A stretch of DNA of 64,000 nt from Prevotella sp. UBA4268 (GCA_002395135.1 DGWC01000076.1:33146-97145); one strand, 5' to 3'. Shown: positions 44,007-53,039, counted from the first letter of the stretch. Numbers and translations: made by a program. Notes: generated from the letters alone by a model not told the origin.

Positions 44007-44594
44007 ATGAAAAAAGAGTTGGAAGAAAAGCCGATATACGACGAATCGACACTCGATGACAATGACAACACCCCGTGGTTCGGTGTTCAGTTGTTTGGCT
44101 TGAAGTCGAAAGACCTCTCTGCCTATCTCTCTGAGAAGGAGATAGAATCGTTTATTCCCATGCAGCAAGTAGTGTTTATCGACGCAGAGGGCAAGCGCCG
44201 GCATGAACTGAAACCCGTCATATCCAACCTGATTTTCATCAAAAAGGTGGTTGATGACAAACTGCTTACCGCCACCATCGACGAATACTACAAAGGACAT
44301 TATTATATTATAAGGAAAGAACGCGGTTCGCGCGAATTCTATCAGATACCAGCACGGCAGATGAAGGAATTCATGATTATGTGCAATCCTGACCTGCTGA
44401 TGAAGAAATACCTCAGCGAACAAGAGGCAAAACTGAAAAAGGGAGATCGGGTGAAGGTTACTCACGGGCCGCTGAAAGGCCTTGACGGCAGATTGGTGCG
44501 CACAAGCGGCAAGTATTATCTGCTGAAAGAGATACCCGGCATGGCGGTCATGATCAAGGTGACGCGCTGGTGCTGCGAGAAGATTGAAGAGTGA
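44007..44594 (+). CDS. UpxY-type NusG-like transcription antiterminator
   Basis: A 195-residue protein from ATG 44007 (MKKELEEKPIYDESTLDDND). It has a NusG N-terminal (NGN) domain (WFGVQLFGLKSKDLSAYLSE, VISNLIFIKK) and a C-terminal KOW motif (KKGDRVKVTHGPLKGLDGRL). In Bacteroides such NusG paralogues promote read-through of long capsule operons. Here there is no downstream polysaccharide operon: a terminator follows at once, so it would have to act elsewhere. rfbD two genes upstream is the only polysaccharide gene nearby. Confidence 0.86.
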   Translation: MKKELEEKPIYDESTLDDNDNTPWFGVQLFGLKSKDLSAYLSEKEIESFIPMQQVVFIDAEGKRRHELKPVISNLIFIKKVVDDKLLTATIDEYYKGHYYIIRKERGSREFYQIPARQMKEFMIMCNPDLLMKKYLSEQEAKLKKGDRVKVTHGPLKGLDGRLVRTSGKYYLLKEIPGMAVMIKVTRWCCEKIEE

Positions 44595-44629
44595 TAGCAG
44601 GCTCTTCTGCCTACTCACACTCACAGAAA

Positions 44630-44684
44630 AAACAATTGCCCGTGCCTTGCAGGAACGTTTCCTGCCCGACACGGACAATTTTTT
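44630..44684. terminator. Bidirectional terminator
   Basis: ATTGCCCGTG at 44635-44644 pairs (one mismatch) with CACGGACAAT at 44670-44679, with an inner 7-bp hairpin (GCAGGAA/TTCCTGC). T runs flank it on both strands, so it serves the upxY end and possibly the convergent gene ending at 44769. Confidence 0.75.
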
Positions 44685-44768
44685 CATTCATTTGTTCATA
44701 AAAGCCATGAAACGCAGCGATAACCGTATTACCATGGCCATTCACATTCTCTCAATTTTCCATTAGTC

Positions 44769-45134
44769 TTATCGCATGTTCAGACCGCGGTTGTTGATGG
44801 TGGTATTCAACAGGCGCAAATACAGTTTGTACTGCTTTTCATTGAGCACAATGCGCATAAAGCCGAGATCCTTGCTGATGGCGTTCTTCATCATCGCTTT
44901 CTGGGATTCCTTGCTGGCTGCTGCCACGCTCATCATGTCTGCACAAAAGGCCTGATGTATGTCCTTTACGGCCTCCATCTGGTCGCGTGTGAGTGAAAGT
45001 GCCTCTCCAAGTTTGTCGTAATTAACATCCATCTTGTATGCACTAACATTGTTTACGTTCTTAAGATGCTCGTCTTCGGCAAATGTCATCGTCATGCTCA
45101 ACATGGCTACTACTACTAAAAACAATCTTTTCAT
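44769..45134 (-). CDS. Small exported helical protein of unknown function
   Basis: A 121-residue protein with a clear signal peptide (MKRLFLVVVAMLSMTMTFAE). The mature part is helical with LTRDQMEAVKDIHQAFCADM and MRIVLNEKQYKLYLRLLNTT, a pattern seen in small exported Prevotella/Bacteroides proteins with a Spy/CpxP-like helical look. No known motif. It has its own promoter about 90 bp upstream. Confidence 0.78.
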   Translation of the reverse strand: MKRLFLVVVAMLSMTMTFAEDEHLKNVNNVSAYKMDVNYDKLGEALSLTRDQMEAVKDIHQAFCADMMSVAAASKESQKAMMKNAISKDLGFMRIVLNEKQYKLYLRLLNTTINNRGLNMR

Positions 45135-45506
45135 CTTTTTTTCCTTTCTTCTTTTTGTTATCCTATATATTTGTTATCCTTAGTCTCAAGGGGGAGAAAC
45201 TCGTTCTCTTGTTCCTTTCGACGGTGCAAAGATAGATAGTTTTCACGGATGCTCAACAAAAAAATGACGGTTGTTTGCGCAAACAGTCCTCTTTTTTGAC
45301 GTACATCAAAGATTTTGGCTATTATAAATAATGTGGAATCCACCTCTTTCATCAAGCATTCCGCAGCCATTCTGAACGGCTCCTTTTTCTTATTTTTGTC
45401 CGCAATAATGCGCAAAAAGCAGGGTTTGGGCAATAAATCTCCCCCACTCTGCCTATTAATTGCGAAATTTTATTTAAATTTGCAGCGGAAACAAATATTT
45501 ACAGAA
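45135..45506. other. Divergent intergenic region
   Basis: About 370 bp between the small exported protein and the SlyD-like gene. It holds the leftward promoter described separately and, at 45475-45482, a TAAATTTG -7-like box for the rightward gene. No gene or RNA is evident between them. Confidence 0.5.
45227..45256 (-). promoter_or_regulatory. Promoter of the 121-residue exported protein gene
   Basis: On the minus strand TTG (45256-45254) and TATCTTTG (45234-45227) are 19 bp apart, leaving an untranslated leader of about 85 nt. Confidence 0.6.
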
Positions 45507-46100
45507 ATGGAGAATAAGACTACAAGCAAGTACATCGCTGTGGCATACAAGTTGTATGCTGCTGGTGAACATACATTGGAATTCATCGAAGAGGCCACTG
45601 CCGAAAAGCCTTTCCTGTTTATTAGCGGATTCGGCATTACACTGGATGAGTTTGAAAAGAAGATTATCGGCCTTGAAAAAGGAGAACAGTTTAACTTCAC
45701 ACTGACAAAAGAACAGGCATACGGCGACTACGAGGAGGAACGAGTGGTAGAACTTGAGCGCGAAATATTTAGTATAAACGGGCATTTCGACCATGAGAAC
45801 GTTTTCGTGGACGCTATTCTGCCACTGCAAAATGAGGATGGACAGCGCTTCTTCGGGAAAGTTCTTGAAATAACAGACACACACGTTAAGATCGACCTGA
45901 ACCATCCCTTGGCAGGAAAAGAACTGAACTTCAACGGGAAAGTGATTGAAAACAGAGAGGCTACCAAGGAAGAGATTCAGCAAATGCTGAACCAAATGAG
46001 CGGCGAAGGATGCGGATGCGGCTGCGATGACTGTGGTGGAGGTTGCGAGGAAGGCCATCAACACGACAGTGGATGCGGCTGTGGGCACTGCCATCACTAA
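45507..46100 (+). CDS. SlyD-like FKBP peptidyl-prolyl isomerase with metal-binding tail
   Basis: A 197-residue protein from ATG 45507. The split FKBP domain with an insert-in-flap region is seen in YIAVAYKLYA, PFLFISGFGITLDEFEKKII, KEQAYGDYEEERVVELERE and LNHPLAGKELNFNGKVIE. The C-terminal 40 residues are rich in Cys, His and Gly (GCGCGCDDCGGGCEEGHQHD), like the nickel-binding tail of SlyD. It would act as a folding helper and possible Ni/Zn carrier in the cytoplasm. Confidence 0.93.
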   Translation: MENKTTSKYIAVAYKLYAAGEHTLEFIEEATAEKPFLFISGFGITLDEFEKKIIGLEKGEQFNFTLTKEQAYGDYEEERVVELEREIFSINGHFDHENVFVDAILPLQNEDGQRFFGKVLEITDTHVKIDLNHPLAGKELNFNGKVIENREATKEEIQQMLNQMSGEGCGCGCDDCGGGCEEGHQHDSGCGCGHCHH

Positions 46101-46139
46101 GTCTGGAACCATATATTACCTATCAAAAAAAGCAAGCAC

Positions 46140-47213
46140 GTGGGCAATACTTTTGGCAGAATATTTAGACTGACCACATTCGGAGAGAGTCACGGATCGG
46201 CAGTGGGAGGCATTATCGACGGTTTTCCCGCTGGTATTGACATTGATACCGCCTTTATACAGAATGAACTAAACCGCCGGCGACCTGGACAAAGCAAGAT
46301 AACAACCGACAGGAAAGAGGCTGACGAGGTGGAAATCCTCAGCGGCGTGTTTGAGGGAAAGTCTACGGGATGCCCTATTGGTTTTCTGGTACACAACAGT
46401 AACCAGCATTCGCAAGACTACGAAAACATGCGCAGCCTGTTCCGACCATCGCATGCAGACTACACATATTATAATAAATATGGTATAAGAGACCATCGTG
46501 GAGGCGGGCGGTCATCGGCTCGTATCACAATCAGCCGCTGTGTGGGCGGCGCTTTTGCCAAACTTGCCCTGCAGAAACATGGTATTTCCGTTCAAGCCTA
46601 CACTTCGCAAGTGGGAAATATCGCGCTTGACAAAGACTATAAGAAGTATGACTTGTCGCAAACCGAGAGAAACGCAGTGAGATGTCCTGACGCTGTCAAG
46701 GCGGAAATGATGGAAAGACTCATCGCCAATGTGAAAGCAGAAGGCGATACCATAGGTGGGGCTATAACATGTGTTATTAAAGGCTGTCCAATTGGGCTGG
46801 GAGAACCAGAGGCAGATAAACTTCAGGCAAGTTTAGCGGCAGCCATGATGAGCATAAACGCTGCCAAAGGCTTTGAATATGGTGATGGGTTTGACTGTAT
46901 GCTCACCAAAGGAAGCGAGCAAAACGACATATTCATCAGTGATGGAAAGCATATTTCCACCCAAACAAACCACAGTGGCGGCATCCAAGGCGGCATCAGC
47001 AATGGTGAGGACATTTATTTCAGAGTGGCATTCAAGCCCGTGGCCACGATCTTGAAAGAACAACAGACCATCGACACAGAAGGAAATCCGGCCACATTGA
47101 AAGCAAAAGGACGACACGACCCATGTGTTTTGCCAAGAGCCGTACCTATCGTGGAAAGCATGGCAGCCATGGTATTATTTGATGCATTATTGCAATCCAG
47201 ATTGGTTAAATAG
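46140..47213 (+). CDS. aroC: Chorismate synthase
   Basis: A 357-residue protein starting at GTG 46140 ([20 protein letters not shown]). Chorismate synthase signatures are [52 protein letters not shown] and the C-terminal [20 protein letters not shown]. It makes chorismate from EPSP using reduced FMN, supplying the Phe/Tyr operon at 16-20 kb. Confidence 0.97.
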   Translation: MGNTFGRIFRLTTFGESHGSAVGGIIDGFPAGIDIDTAFIQNELNRRRPGQSKITTDRKEADEVEILSGVFEGKSTGCPIGFLVHNSNQHSQDYENMRSLFRPSHADYTYYNKYGIRDHRGGGRSSARITISRCVGGAFAKLALQKHGISVQAYTSQVGNIALDKDYKKYDLSQTERNAVRCPDAVKAEMMERLIANVKAEGDTIGGAITCVIKGCPIGLGEPEADKLQASLAAAMMSINAAKGFEYGDGFDCMLTKGSEQNDIFISDGKHISTQTNHSGGIQGGISNGEDIYFRVAFKPVATILKEQQTIDTEGNPATLKAKGRHDPCVLPRAVPIVESMAAMVLFDALLQSRLVK

Positions 47214-47278
47214 TGTGAAATAAGATAGGTTTGAGAAAAAAACCTCTGAAACATATCGCAGATTTACAATAAAAATTG

Positions 47279-47387
47279 TATTTTTGCAAATGAATATGGC
47301 AGGGATTGTGAAATTCCTACATATGATTAAGTCTAGTTTAGTTTTTGTGTTGGTTGAGAGCGGCTGTTTGGCCGCTCTCTTTTTTTA
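47279..47387 (+). ncRNA. Candidate small RNA between aroC and pyrD
   Basis: A -7-like box TATTTTTG (47279-47286) is followed at about the expected start (47293) by a hairpin (ATATG 47294-47298 and AGGGATT 47301-47307 pairing with AATTCCT 47312-47318 and CATAT 47320-47324), a U-rich linker and a strong terminator (47356-47387). A clear -33 TTG is missing. The same segment could simply be the 3' end of aroC mRNA, and a 41-codon frame from 47290 also crosses it. Confidence 0.4.
47356..47387 (+). terminator. Rho-independent terminator downstream of aroC
   Basis: GAGAGCGGC at 47356-47364 pairs perfectly with GCCGCTCTC at 47371-47379 around a TGTTTG loop, followed by eight T residues to 47387. Confidence 0.88.
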
Positions 47388-48296
47388 TGCATCCAATGCT
47401 CCGATTATTTCCTGAACACTTTTGCATCCATGTGCATCCAGCCAATCACTAATGCCGTCGCGTATCTTAATGGTAACGGCAGGGTCAATGAAATTTGCCG
47501 TTCCCACCTCAATAGCCGTGGCTCCTGCCAACATGAACTCTACAGCATCAAGGGCATTCATGATGCCTCCAAGCCCTACAACAGGTATCTTTACCGCCTT
47601 GGCAACTTGCCACACCATGCGCAACGCAACTGGTTTTACGGCTGGTCCGCTCAAGCCGCCCGTTCCAATGCTTAGCACAGGCTTGCGCTTCTCGGCATCA
47701 ATAGCCATTCCCATCAATGTGTTTATCAGAGAAACGCTGTCGGCTCCTTCGTCCTCTACTGCCTTGGCAATGTCGGCAATATTGGTCACATTCGGTGAAA
47801 GTTTCACTATCATGGTCTTCTCATAGCATTTCCTGACTGCACGAACCACTGACGCAGCCCCCTCACACGTAACACCAAAAGCCATTCCGCCTTGTTTTAC
47901 ATTGGGACATGATATATTCAACTCGATGGCTGGTATCTTTTCCAAAGCATTAATGCGCGATGCACACGCAGCATAATCTTCTGGAGAAGAACCGCTTACA
48001 TTGACAATGAAGTTGGTATCAATGTTTTTGACTTCGGGGTATATGTGCTCACAGAAATAGTCAACACCCTTATTCTGCAGTCCAACGCAGTTCAACATCC
48101 CCGAAGCCGTCTCTGCCATTCGCGGATAGTCATTTCCTTCACGCAAATGAAGGGTCGTTCCTTTTACGATAATACCTCCCAATCCGTTCAGCGGAACCAA
48201 ATCGGCAAACTCTAAACCATAGCCAAACGTTCCTGAAGCCGTCATCACCGGATTGCGCAACTGCAAATCATGTATCCTTACACTTAAATCTGCCAT
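47385..48296 (-). CDS. pyrD: Dihydroorotate dehydrogenase B, catalytic subunit
   Basis: A 303-residue class 1B enzyme: [46 protein letters not shown] with the catalytic Cys region, and [17 protein letters not shown] for FMN binding. It oxidises dihydroorotate to orotate in pyrimidine synthesis. It forms a complex with the electron-transfer subunit encoded 18 bp upstream. Confidence 0.95.
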   Translation of the reverse strand: MADLSVRIHDLQLRNPVMTASGTFGYGLEFADLVPLNGLGGIIVKGTTLHLREGNDYPRMAETASGMLNCVGLQNKGVDYFCEHIYPEVKNIDTNFIVNVSGSSPEDYAACASRINALEKIPAIELNISCPNVKQGGMAFGVTCEGAASVVRAVRKCYEKTMIVKLSPNVTNIADIAKAVEDEGADSVSLINTLMGMAIDAEKRKPVLSIGTGGLSGPAVKPVALRMVWQVAKAVKIPVVGLGGIMNALDAVEFMLAGATAIEVGTANFIDPAVTIKIRDGISDWLDAHGCKSVQEIIGALDA

Positions 48297-48314
48297 AACA
48301 TTATTATTACTTTA

Positions 48315-49115
48315 TTACCATAACAAGCGATTTATATCGAACACAGGCCCATCCTTGCATACACAAATATTACCTTCTGTTGTCTTCTCCACACAGCACA
48401 GGCACGCTCCTAACCCACATGCCATCATATTTTCAAGAGATGCTTCACAATAAATACCTGCTGTTCGCGCATATTTCGCAACAGCCATCATCATCGGCTT
48501 TGGACCACATGTGGATATCTGGACGAAATGCTCATGCTGCAGAATGCTATGATTTGTAACGAAACCACGTTCTCCAGCACTTCCATCCTCGGTAGTGACA
48601 AACACGTTGCCGTACTTTTTAAACTCATCCAGAAGCAACAAGTCTTTTGAAGATCGCGCGCCTAACAGGAAAGAAGGTGTGATTCCCACTAAATGCAAAT
48701 AATGGCCAAAACAGAGCAATGGGGCAACCCCGACGCCACCACCAACAAGCAATATCTGCTGATTCCTTACTTCTTGCGCCTGCTTATTGGATAGCGGCAC
48801 ACCTGACAAGGTAAAAGAATTGCCTAACGGGAACAAACAATTCAAAGTATCTCCTACGCACAACTCACTCATTCTACGTGTTCCGCATCCAACAACAGCC
48901 ACCAAAAGCCAAATCTCATTGTTTGCCTTATCTACGAAACTAATAGAAATTGGCCGTCGAAGAAATGTTTTAGGAGAATTGTCAACTCGCACTTCAACGA
49001 ACTGCCCAGGCATAATGTCAGGCAATTGATTCTCATGAGTCAGTTTCAAGAGCACATATTTCTCATGAATATGCTCTACAGACACCACTCGTAAATCAAG
49101 AATAGTCTTTTTCAT
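48315..49115 (-). CDS. pyrK: Dihydroorotate dehydrogenase B, electron-transfer subunit
   Basis: A 266-residue protein from ATG 49115 (MKKTILDLRVVSVEHIHEKY); an ATG two codons upstream is equally near the predicted RNA start. FAD-binding FLRRPISISFVD, NAD-binding LLVGGGVGVAPLLCFG, and the [2Fe-2S] cysteines in CEASLENMMACGLGACLCCV with CVCKDGPVF. It passes electrons from PyrD to NAD. Confidence 0.94.
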   Translation of the reverse strand: MKKTILDLRVVSVEHIHEKYVLLKLTHENQLPDIMPGQFVEVRVDNSPKTFLRRPISISFVDKANNEIWLLVAVVGCGTRRMSELCVGDTLNCLFPLGNSFTLSGVPLSNKQAQEVRNQQILLVGGGVGVAPLLCFGHYLHLVGITPSFLLGARSSKDLLLLDEFKKYGNVFVTTEDGSAGERGFVTNHSILQHEHFVQISTCGPKPMMMAVAKYARTAGIYCEASLENMMACGLGACLCCVEKTTEGNICVCKDGPVFDINRLLW

Positions 49116-49142
49116 TATCATTGTATTAATCTTGTTTGATTG

Positions 49143-49171
49143 CAAAGATAATGAAAAAAAACTGTTCACAA
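49143..49171 (-). promoter_or_regulatory. Promoter of pyrK-pyrD
   Basis: On the minus strand TTG (49171-49169) and TATCTTTG (49150-49143), 18 bp apart. The start codon follows about 20-30 nt later. Confidence 0.55.
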
Positions 49172-49190
49172 AAACGTCATTGAGAAAATA

Positions 49191-49667
49191 TTACTTCTTG
49201 GCTACAAACGATTCCCATGTCTGATCATCATAGAATACTCTGATTTCTGTTATATTTCTTCTAATAATGTCAATATTTTTCACATTATTTGGGGTAGGAT
49301 TATTAAGTGTATTAACAACACCCTGCTTACCAACGGCTACCCGGCGGTCGCCTGATGGGGGAGTAGCGTTATCCGAAAAAAACAAAACTGGCTCCAGAGA
49401 ATTCTTCTGGAGCGATGGATTAGGTTCTGCATCCTGAATTGCATCTGACTCTTTCTCGTCTTCAAACATAGAACCCACACCAAACATCAGCCAATCTGTG
49501 TTGAGATTTGGAACACAACGTTTGATTGCCTCTACTGTATTGAGAGTGGGTTTTGTGCGATCATTAAAAATACTACTAAGCGATGCTGCTGACAAACCTG
49601 TGAAATTTGCAAAGGTTTGTTGTGTCATGTGCATGCTCTCCATCAACTGTCTGATTCTATCCTTCAT
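49191..49667 (-). CDS. XRE-type helix-turn-helix transcriptional regulator
   Basis: A 158-residue protein with an N-terminal HTH_3 domain (MTQQTFANFTGLSAASLSSI, FNDRTKPTLNTVEAIKRC) and DWLMFGVGSMF, followed by a disordered Ser/Pro/Asn-rich linker and a short C-terminal segment (ITEIRVFYDDQTWESF). Single-gene transcription unit with its own promoter. The AT-rich region upstream contains inverted repeats that could be its operators (inference). Confidence 0.88.
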   Translation of the reverse strand: MKDRIRQLMESMHMTQQTFANFTGLSAASLSSIFNDRTKPTLNTVEAIKRCVPNLNTDWLMFGVGSMFEDEKESDAIQDAEPNPSLQKNSLEPVLFFSDNATPPSGDRRVAVGKQGVVNTLNNPTPNNVKNIDIIRRNITEIRVFYDDQTWESFVAKK

Positions 49668-49718
49668 ATACTATTACGCTAAAAAATAGGAGAAAAATCC
49701 CATTTACCATTGATTTTA

Positions 49719-49750
49719 CAAAGGTAAAACAAAAAAATTAGAAAAACAAA
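49719..49750 (-). promoter_or_regulatory. Promoter of the XRE regulator gene
   Basis: On the minus strand TTTG (49750-49747) and TACCTTTG (49726-49719) with a 20-bp spacer. Confidence 0.65.
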
Positions 49751-49779
49751 TATTATGGAAAGAATTTTGAAATATTAAA

Positions 49780-49808
49780 TTTTGAATTTTTAAACCAAAA
49801 ATTCAAAA
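49780..49808. repeat. Perfect inverted repeat, possible operator
   Basis: TTTTGAATTTTT (49780-49791) and AAAAATTCAAAA (49797-49808) are exact reverse complements separated by AAACC. It lies 30 bp upstream of the -33 element of the XRE gene. The related sequence TTAAATTTTnGAnTT recurs at 49776, 49833 and, inverted, at 50160. Confidence 0.6.
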
Positions 49809-50456
49809 CCCCAAACACATAAATACGGAAATTTAAATTTTAGATTATAAACGTAAATATGGATGATTCTTTCATTACAAAGAAATGTTTTACTATATTT
49901 TTGCAATTATCTGATTGATAAAGTGTTATTTATACTATATTTGAGCACGCTAATCTAAATATTCACTATTCATATTGCTTTTCGCCCGAATATAGTGGAA
50001 TATTTTCCGTAATTATTTTATAAATCATTGAGTTACAACAATATAAGCAGCAGATAGTCGTTTTGCATATTTATTGATTTATATTTGTTCACCCTGGAAT
50101 TCTAATTTAAAAATACAAAAACAAAACGATAAAAACACCACGGAAACAAACATGATGTGAATCTAAAATTTAAGATCGTGCTCAAAAATACAATATTTTA
50201 CATTTTGAAAATTCACAAATATAAATCATAATAATCCTTAATACTAAAAACCGAAAATGGAAAAACAAAGAAAAATGCCCATTTTGGAATTATTTCAATC
50301 GAGAGGTTTTGAAAAGAAAAATACGCGATTTTCAGAGGGGTTCAAATCGTTAAAAAGCCCCTATTCATGGGCTTTTCACCCTCAAAAATTATGTATGAAA
50401 AAACAACGATTCTAGAAAAAAAAGGCAGAAAAATAATGAAAAAAAATGCGAAAAAA

Positions 50457-51488
50457 CTAATGAAGAATGAAGAAAACGAGTTCTTTCAGCAACTCTCCTA
50501 CGCCCGTATTTGGGTTATCCAAGCCCTTACTTTTAGCATCTGTCTCACGGATCTTCTCAATAATCTGCATAACCTTCACACCAGAATAATTTCTCATTCC
50601 AGTAATAAACTCTTTTGCAGCCCATGAACTTTTCAAATCCAACCATTTTGCCACGTCATTTTCATTAGTTCTGTTAGGAGCATAATAAGCAAGCATTAAA
50701 TTTTGGAAGTAAGAAAAAAGCATTGGGATAAGCATAAAAGCATTTCCTGTCTTCGGATTATTGTCAAAATATTTCACAATTCTATTTGCCTTTAAAATAT
50801 CGTGGTTAGCAATGGCATTCCTCAATTCATAACCATTATAATCCTTACTCACCCCTATCTGTTGCTCCACGACATCTGGAGTGATGCGTCTGTCATTGTC
50901 AGGCAAAGACATTATAACCTTATCGAGTTCTGAAGTAAGACGACTCAGGTCTGCACCAATATAATCAGCAACCATCTGCGACGACTTGTTGTCAATCGTA
51001 CATTCTTTGCTTTTCACGTAGGCATCTATGAAACCAGGAAGTTCATAATCACGTTTCTTTTTGCTTTCAAAGACAACTCCAACTTTCTCAGCCTTTGAAA
51101 TAATCTTCTTCCGGCCATCAATTGATCCGTTTTTGTATGCCAGCACCAACACGGTGCTAGCCTGAGGCTTTTCCACATACGCCTCTATGCGCTCCCAGTT
51201 TTTGATATTCTGAGCCTCTTTCACAATGACTACCTGCCTGTCGGCCATCATGGGAAAGCGCTTTGCCATATCTGCAACCTGTCCGGCTGTCACATCTGCA
51301 CCGAAAACAATAGTCTGATTGAAATCTCGGTCCTCTTCATTCAAGGCATTCTGGGCAATGAAATCCACGATGATGTCTATGTAATACGCTTCATCGCCCA
51401 TTAGGATATAAACCGGCGCATACACGCCAGCCTTCAAATCCCGCATGATTTGCTCATACTGCTTCCCTATTTGTTTCTTTTCAGCCAT
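50457..51488 (-). CDS. holA: DNA polymerase III delta subunit
   Basis: A 343-residue protein from ATG 51488 (MAEKKQIGKQYEQIMRDLKA). HolA features: PVYILMGDEAYYIDIIVDFI at the N-terminus, VVIVKEAQNIKNWERIEAYV and the AAA+ C-terminal helical parts (GADLSRLTSELDKVIMSLPD, MLIPMLFSYFQNLMLAYYAP). It opens the beta clamp in the clamp-loader complex. Confidence 0.93.
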   Translation of the reverse strand: MAEKKQIGKQYEQIMRDLKAGVYAPVYILMGDEAYYIDIIVDFIAQNALNEEDRDFNQTIVFGADVTAGQVADMAKRFPMMADRQVVIVKEAQNIKNWERIEAYVEKPQASTVLVLAYKNGSIDGRKKIISKAEKVGVVFESKKKRDYELPGFIDAYVKSKECTIDNKSSQMVADYIGADLSRLTSELDKVIMSLPDNDRRITPDVVEQQIGVSKDYNGYELRNAIANHDILKANRIVKYFDNNPKTGNAFMLIPMLFSYFQNLMLAYYAPNRTNENDVAKWLDLKSSWAAKEFITGMRNYSGVKVMQIIEKIRETDAKSKGLDNPNTGVGELLKELVFFILH

Positions 51489-51527
51489 TGTCTTCCTTAA
51501 ATCAGAATATTTTTTGTAATTTTGCCA

Positions 51528-51557
51528 CAAAGATACAAAAAAATGAGTGGTTAACAA
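51528..51557 (-). promoter_or_regulatory. Promoter of holA
   Basis: On the minus strand TTG (51557-51555) and TATCTTTG (51535-51528), spacer 19 bp. A TAATTTTG box on the opposite strand (51517-51524) may drive the divergent gene. Confidence 0.6.
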
Positions 51558-51687
51558 AATGAAATGATTCATTTTTATGCCGAAACGAGGCAAGTATGTC
51601 TCTTAAGGACATGGTAATGAAAGACTATCTCTACTACGGCTTTCTGTTTCGACAAAACTCATCACTTCTAATTTGGCATGACATTTT

Positions 51688-52137
51688 ATGATACCTCTGA
51701 ATCTCCCACCTTATGAGATAAAAATCTCAAACAAGAATGGAAAGACCATGATTTTCGACCAACTGCGCCGAAAATACGTAGCATTAACGCCTGAGGAATG
51801 GGTGCGTCAGCACTTCATCCACTTCCTGATTGACCATAAAGGCTATCCGCAAGGCCTTCTGACCAATGAAGTCCAACTTCAAATCGGAGAAAAACGGCTA
51901 CGCTGCGACACCATTTTATACGACAAATCGCTGCAGCCACGGATGATTATCGAGTACAAAGCCCCATCCATTGCGATTTCGCAGAAGGTATTTGACCAGA
52001 TAACCATATACAATTTCCTGTTAAAGGTGGATTATCTCATCGTTTCCAATGGTATCCAACACTACTGCTGCCGCATGGACTACGACAACCAAAGATATTG
52101 TTTCTTAGAGGACATTCCCGATTATCAGAGCCTATAA
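51688..52137 (+). CDS. HsdR-N-like PD-(D/E)XK protein
   Basis: A 149-residue protein resembling the N-terminal nuclease domain of type I restriction R subunits (HSDR_N type). The metal site is plausible as Asp 74 (RCDTILYD) with Glu 89 and Lys 91 (IIEYKAPS). No helicase, methylase or specificity gene is nearby, so it is not part of a restriction system here; it stands divergently from holA, an arrangement I believe is common in Bacteroidetes. Possibly a DNA-repair or housekeeping nuclease; function unproven. Confidence 0.85.
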   Translation: MIPLNLPPYEIKISNKNGKTMIFDQLRRKYVALTPEEWVRQHFIHFLIDHKGYPQGLLTNEVQLQIGEKRLRCDTILYDKSLQPRMIIEYKAPSIAISQKVFDQITIYNFLLKVDYLIVSNGIQHYCCRMDYDNQRYCFLEDIPDYQSL

Positions 52138-52178
52138 ATACAGGGCACCGAACTATTGCGCTCAATTAACAGAAAGCA

Positions 52179-53039
52179 TCAGAAATACCCTCTCACAGAT
52201 TCCACGTCTTTTTCTATATCATCCTTCAGGTTCGGAAAGAAATCAATTCCTGTCAACCTTTCTACTTCATCCACATTCGTGGCATTCTTAAACATGCTGC
52301 GACTATTGCGGTTATTGTTGTCATAGAGGAAGGCTATGGCCTTGGGAGTGCCACGCATACATAATATCACTTTAAAGAAACGTTCTGGCACCACCACCTT
52401 GTTGCGCCCGATGGTACGATGCTGTCCGTTGCTGAGCAATGGACCACAAACGATATACAATTCACCATATTTGCGGGCCCAACTTCTGCATGCCATTTCC
52501 AGATCGTTCCATGCACCGGAATTGAATCCGTGAACCTGAGGGCAGACATTTGTGAACAGGAACGTCTCGTTCATTGCCTTGACATCCCATTTGTTGTCAC
52601 CTGCCGGACACATATGACCGCGGTCAAATCCAGAATTGAAATAGTCATCGTCGGTGGCTCGCGGGGCAGCAACGTCCATATCTTCGTGAAACTCATTCGT
52701 ATGACGTTGTATTTTTCCATTACTATGCGCAGCCGTGAGATGCCATGCCACCCAATTGGGTATCTTTGTTTGGGGATTATAACTTGTGATATACCCTTTC
52801 CGCTTGAGAATAATCTCCTGCACATTTTTCATTTTGGCAGGCTGTTCCATCGGATTAACACTTGCAGGCTGTTTCTTGGCGTTCTCTGCTCCTTCTGTTG
52901 CATTTAATCCCGCATTGTAGAAACTTTCCGTCTGACGACCAGAATCCGCAACATTATCTTGTTTTACGCCATTACCATTGCATGCCAAAAGCGACATTGC
53001 CAGGCAAGCAGAAAAGAAATAATGAATATAGTTCCTCAT
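52179..53039 (-). CDS. DNA/RNA non-specific endonuclease (DRGH family), lipoprotein
   Basis: A 286-residue protein from ATG 53039 (MRNYIHYFFSACLAMSLLAC), with a lipobox ending at Cys 20 and a Lys/Pro-rich linker. The NUC1/Serratia-nuclease motif is DRGHMCPAGDN with catalytic His about 142; the metal-binding Asn lies in NVCPQVHGFNSGAWNDLE. It would cleave DNA or RNA outside the inner membrane for nucleotide scavenging. It and the endonuclease I at 4.5 kb give two exported nucleases of different families in the window. Confidence 0.93.
   Translation of the reverse strand: MRNYIHYFFSACLAMSLLACNGNGVKQDNVADSGRQTESFYNAGLNATEGAENAKKQPASVNPMEQPAKMKNVQEIILKRKGYITSYNPQTKIPNWVAWHLTAAHSNGKIQRHTNEFHEDMDVAAPRATDDDYFNSGFDRGHMCPAGDNKWDVKAMNETFLFTNVCPQVHGFNSGAWNDLEMACRSWARKYGELYIVCGPLLSNGQHRTIGRNKVVVPERFFKVILCMRGTPKAIAFLYDNNNRNSRSMFKNATNVDEVERLTGIDFFPNLKDDIEKDVESVRGYF

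Larger units (their letters stand above)
49668..50456. other. AT-rich gene-free region upstream of the XRE regulator
   Basis: About 790 bp of markedly AT-rich DNA, richer than the rest of the window. It holds the XRE promoter, a perfect 12-bp inverted repeat (49780-49808), a pair of inverted 14-bp copies 300 bp apart (49833-49846 and 50160-50173), and a small hairpin with GCCC/GGGC (50353-50376). No ORF in it looks like protein. Confidence 0.7.

Noticed and set aside
47290-47415. 41-codon ORF across the terminator downstream of aroC
   Set aside because: It reads through a strong terminator stem and into the end of pyrD; kept only as a remark under the candidate small RNA.
50367-50627. Plus-strand ORF of 86 codons overlapping holA
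   Set aside because: Low-complexity Lys-rich start in AT-rich DNA followed by antisense of holA.
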